Of a DNA stretch of 64,000 bases, positions 62,310 to 64,000 are shown in pieces; the stretch's first letter is position 1, and each line of letters begins with the position of its first letter. Source of the DNA: Verrucomicrobiaceae bacterium. Lineage in GTDB: Bacteria > Verrucomicrobiota > Verrucomicrobiia > Chthoniobacterales > Chthoniobacteraceae. The stretch spans positions 19,535 through 83,534 of the forward strand of contig SXWH01000157.1 of NCBI GenBank assembly GCA_005791535.1. The letters are read 5' to 3'. Position numbers and translations under genes: made by a program. The notes beneath the pieces are model-generated. The model searched no databases. It worked only from the letters and a program-made list of their open reading frames with translations, and was not told the DNA's origin.

Positions 62310-63005
62310 CTACCCCTCCACCGTCACCCGCACCACCTCGCTCCAAGCCCCGATTGCCTCGGTGCCGTCCCAGAACTTTGCGCGGTATTCGCGCCATTCG
62401 GCGGTGCCGGGGTTTTTGACGGGGCGTTTGTCTTCGTAGGTGGCGGCGGTGGTGGTGGCGAGGTCGGAAAAGCCGGGGTCGCCCTGGACGCGGCTTTGGA
62501 GGATGTAGCCTTTGTTGCCGCTTTTTACGACGCGCACTTTCACGACGCTGCCATCGACTTTTGCTTTGATGTCCGGCGGCTCGGTGCTGGGTTCGGGGGC
62601 GCTGCCTTTGATTCCCAAATCGATCATGATCGACTCGGAACAACCCGGCGCGGTTTTCCAGCGGGCGATGACGGTGAAGAGCCACGTGAGCAGCCCGGTC
62701 GTAGGGCTCGCGCTGCCGGCGGGTGCGCTGAATGTGACGACGGGTGGCACGGTGGGGACGGTCGGTGGCTTGCCGGTTTCGATGGCGTTGCGAAATGCCA
62801 CCGCCGCTTCGGCCTGCTTTTGCAGCCCGTCCACCCATACGCCTTTGACGTAGGAGAGAAGCGTGCAGACGGCTTTGACCTGCGTCATCTCAGCGGCGTT
62901 GCTGCCGAGCTGAACGGTGTAGCCGGCGCACTTTCCGCCGAGGTTATCGAGCCATTCGCACTGGTCGCCTTCGCGATCCGGGTAGAATCCTGTGAATGAT
63001 GCCAT
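62310..63005 (-). CDS. Conserved hypothetical protein with C-terminal fibronectin-III-like part
   Basis: 231 residues, no signal peptide. N-terminal half: a short motif MASFTGFYPDREGDQCEWLD, two cysteines, then helices including MTQVKAVCTLLSYVKGVWVD and LQKQAEAAVAFRNAIETG. A proline-rich linker follows. The C-terminal part (about 150-231; YILQSRVQGDPGFSDLATTT, then WREYRAKFWDGTEAIGAWSE) has the aromatic spacing of a fibronectin type III domain. I do not recognise a named family and no function is assigned. The gene is convergent with the PSD1 operon, and the terminator lies 24 bases beyond its stop. Its leader is free of G and has no Shine-Dalgarno sequence. Confidence 0.7.
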   Translation of the reverse strand: MASFTGFYPDREGDQCEWLDNLGGKCAGYTVQLGSNAAEMTQVKAVCTLLSYVKGVWVDGLQKQAEAAVAFRNAIETGKPPTVPTVPPVVTFSAPAGSASPTTGLLTWLFTVIARWKTAPGCSESIMIDLGIKGSAPEPSTEPPDIKAKVDGSVVKVRVVKSGNKGYILQSRVQGDPGFSDLATTTAATYEDKRPVKNPGTAEWREYRAKFWDGTEAIGAWSEVVRVTVEG

Positions 63006-63052
63006 ATGTGTTTGTTTTTGTTAGTTTTGTGTTGTTTGTTTGGATGAGAAAT
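63006..63052 (-). promoter_or_regulatory. G-free leader of the 231-residue protein
   Basis: On the coding (minus) strand, 47 bases before the ATG contain no G and are built from A and C with few T (for example AAACAAACAACACAAAAC). No Shine-Dalgarno sequence is possible. The composition matches the leader of the porin gene at 42801-42834. Confidence 0.5.
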
Positions 63053-63063
63053 CGGTGAAAAAA

Positions 63064-63273
63064 GCCGCTTGGGCCGTGAAAAACCACGCTTGGGGAGCCA
63101 AATTCCACGCGTGGGGAATGAAAAACCATGCGTGTTTTTTTGCGCACCATGCGTGTTTTTTGAAAAAGGATGCGTGGGGAGCGGGAAAGGACCGCTGCTT
63201 TTTTGCGCGGGATGCGTGGGCTCCGGCAGCGGATGCGTGGTTTTTGGAAAAGGACGCGTGGTTTTTTGCTGCG
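63064..63273. repeat. Tandem array of ten degenerate 21-bp units
   Basis: Ten units begin every 21 bases with a degenerate SAYGCGTGG core (CACGCTTGG, CACGCGTGG, CATGCGTGT, GATGCGTGG, GACGCGTGG), followed by more variable A/T- or G-rich filler. Both strands are open here: plus frame from 63040 to 63465 and minus frame from 63512 to 63021, each showing a seven-residue period (for example DAWFLEK on plus, HASFFKK on minus). I could not decide whether either is translated. The array lies 58 bases upstream of the minus-strand gene start at 63005. Confidence 0.75.
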
Positions 63274-63470
63274 GAGCGAAGGTGGCGGAAAAACGACGCG
63301 GGATTTGGAGACGAAAAATGCGACGGGCGGGCGAAAGCCGGCTCGGATGACTCGGACATATTGGAGGCTGTCACTCGCATCGCGGCGGAAATCAAAAACC
63401 GGCTTTGCGCGGTGTCAAATAGTTTTTCCGGCTTTTTTCGGGTGCCGCAGAACGTGAAAATGTGAGCGCG

Positions 63471-63615
63471 AGCGAACCAAGGAGCGGCGACATTCTTGTC
63501 GCTGCATGACACACAACGCGAAGCGGAAGATCGTTAAGCGGGGAGCGCAGAGGGATCTGGCGCTTCGCGCTATGTTTTGGACAGCGAAAGGAATGTCGCC
63601 GCTCCTTGGCTCGCT
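63471..63615. repeat. Long palindromic MITE/REPIN-like element
   Basis: 25-base arms at 63471-63495 and 63591-63615 are complementary with one mismatch (core CCAAGGAGCGGCGACATTC and its complement). Between them lies a further inverted pair, CGCGAAGCG and CGCTTCGCG. The whole element is about 145 bases, near the size and form of the palindrome at 62081-62232 but different in sequence. It sits upstream of the DUF1501 gene at 63728. Confidence 0.7.
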
Positions 63616-63727
63616 TTGCTCGCATTGCTGCGTGGACGTTTTCAATTTTGATACCCCGGCGCAGCGGCGCGGGAAATGACGGGCAAAGAAGCGGAGGGCG
63701 CGCGGCTTTTCCATGGGGAGTGTTTTG

Positions 63728-64000
63728 ATGATGAACTTTCTCACCCGCCGCAAATTCCTTTCCGAGATGGGCCTTTCGGGGCTGGCGCTGGCTTCGTTGC
63801 TGCATCGCGAGGCGACGGCGGCGCATGGCTTGCCGTATGGCACGCCGCATTTTGCGCCGAAGGCGAAGAGTGTGATCTGGCTTTTTATGAATGGCGGGGT
63901 GAGCCACCTGGAGAGTTTTGACCCGAAGCCGGAGCTGAATAAATACGCGGGGAAGACGATCGCGCAGACGCCTTATGCGGAGGTGCAGAATCCGGCAAAG
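63728..64000 (+). CDS. Tat-exported DUF1501 protein, 3' end outside the window
   Basis: The first 91 residues are present. Two adjacent ATGs (63728 and 63731) start a twin-arginine signal [20 protein letters not shown] (RR at residues 7-8), followed by the DUF1501 opening [20 protein letters not shown]. It is the third DUF1501 gene of the window and is separated from the five-gene run by a terminator, the unknown gene and two repeats, so it has its own promoter, probably within 63616-63727. In related genomes such genes stand next to a PSD1 gene; here the upstream neighbour is not one, so a partner may follow beyond the window. Wobble positions are more G-rich than in the two other DUF1501 genes. 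Confidence 0.85.
   Translation, partial: MMNFLTRRKFLSEMGLSGLALASLLHREATAAHGLPYGTPHFAPKAKSVIWLFMNGGVSHLESFDPKPELNKYAGKTIAQTPYAEVQNPAK

Noticed and set aside
63064..63273. CRISPR array
   Set aside because: Units are 21 bases, head to tail, with degenerate sequence and no unique spacers. No cas genes are present.
63021..63512. Two opposing frames across the 21-bp array as genes
   Set aside because: Open frames on both strands follow automatically from a 21-base period without stops. I list the array as a repeat and leave translation undecided.
63392..63907. Minus-strand frames of 171 and 142 codons over the palindrome and the DUF1501 start
   Set aside because: They cover the inverted-repeat element and lie antisense to the Tat-signal start of the DUF1501 gene; the sequence is basic and without domains.

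Overview
The window is 64 kb of GC-rich chromosome (about 60 % G+C by eye) from a Gram-negative bacterium, very probably a member of the Verrucomicrobiota, with Planctomycetota the next choice. The evidence is the set of families present: four large cytochrome-c/DUF1549/DUF1553 (PSCyt/PSD1) proteins, three Tat-exported DUF1501 proteins, a DUF1080 protein, two giant secreted lamin-tail/CotH proteins, and the rplU-rpmA pair. I saw no rRNA, tRNA, CRISPR array, prophage or complete insertion sequence. Most start codons lack a clear Shine-Dalgarno sequence.

Layout. 0-4.5 kb: 3' part of a secreted CotH/lamin-tail protein that is cut by the window edge. 4.5-9.5 kb, all on the minus strand: a YjdF-like membrane protein, a VapBC toxin-antitoxin pair with a palindromic operator, a UvrD/Rep helicase, an MntR-like regulator and a frameshifted PAS-LuxR regulator. 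9.7-16.8 kb: a 2367-residue secreted protein with CotH, beta-helix and five lamin-tail domains. 16.9-19.4 kb: a small secreted protein, L21, L27, a strong terminator and an MFS transporter. 19.4-21.6 kb: a minus-strand PSD1-type protein.

21.8-34.9 kb is one long plus-strand surface-glycan cluster, most of whose genes overlap at ATGA or GTGA. It holds a Wzm/Wzt-type ABC exporter, a methyltransferase, a glycosyltransferase-methyltransferase fusion, an asparagine-synthase-like enzyme, two unusual PLP enzymes (one like sphingosine-phosphate lyase), a GT4 glycosyltransferase, GalU and a HEAT-like/methyltransferase fusion. This is the best candidate for an undescribed pathway.

34.9-42.7 kb is housekeeping and regulation: NAD kinase, a class-V aminotransferase, an OmpR-type two-component system, PgsA, a possible lysozyme-fold exported protein and a prolyl oligopeptidase. 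42.7-43.8 kb: an apparently highly expressed porin with two DnaA-box-like sequences upstream and a strong terminator. 43.8-47.5 kb: a second glycan cluster (two GT2, one hexapeptide acyltransferase, one GT4), with an abrupt change of codon style and a palindromic repeat inside it. 47.5-62.1 kb: DUF1080, a PQQ-type beta-propeller, and a tight five-gene PSD1/DUF1501 run ended by a bidirectional terminator. 62.1-64 kb: palindromic repeats, a conserved unknown gene with a G-free leader, a 21-bp tandem repeat array, and the start of another DUF1501 gene.

All names rest on motifs read from the sequence and on general family knowledge. No database search was run, and domain borders are approximate.
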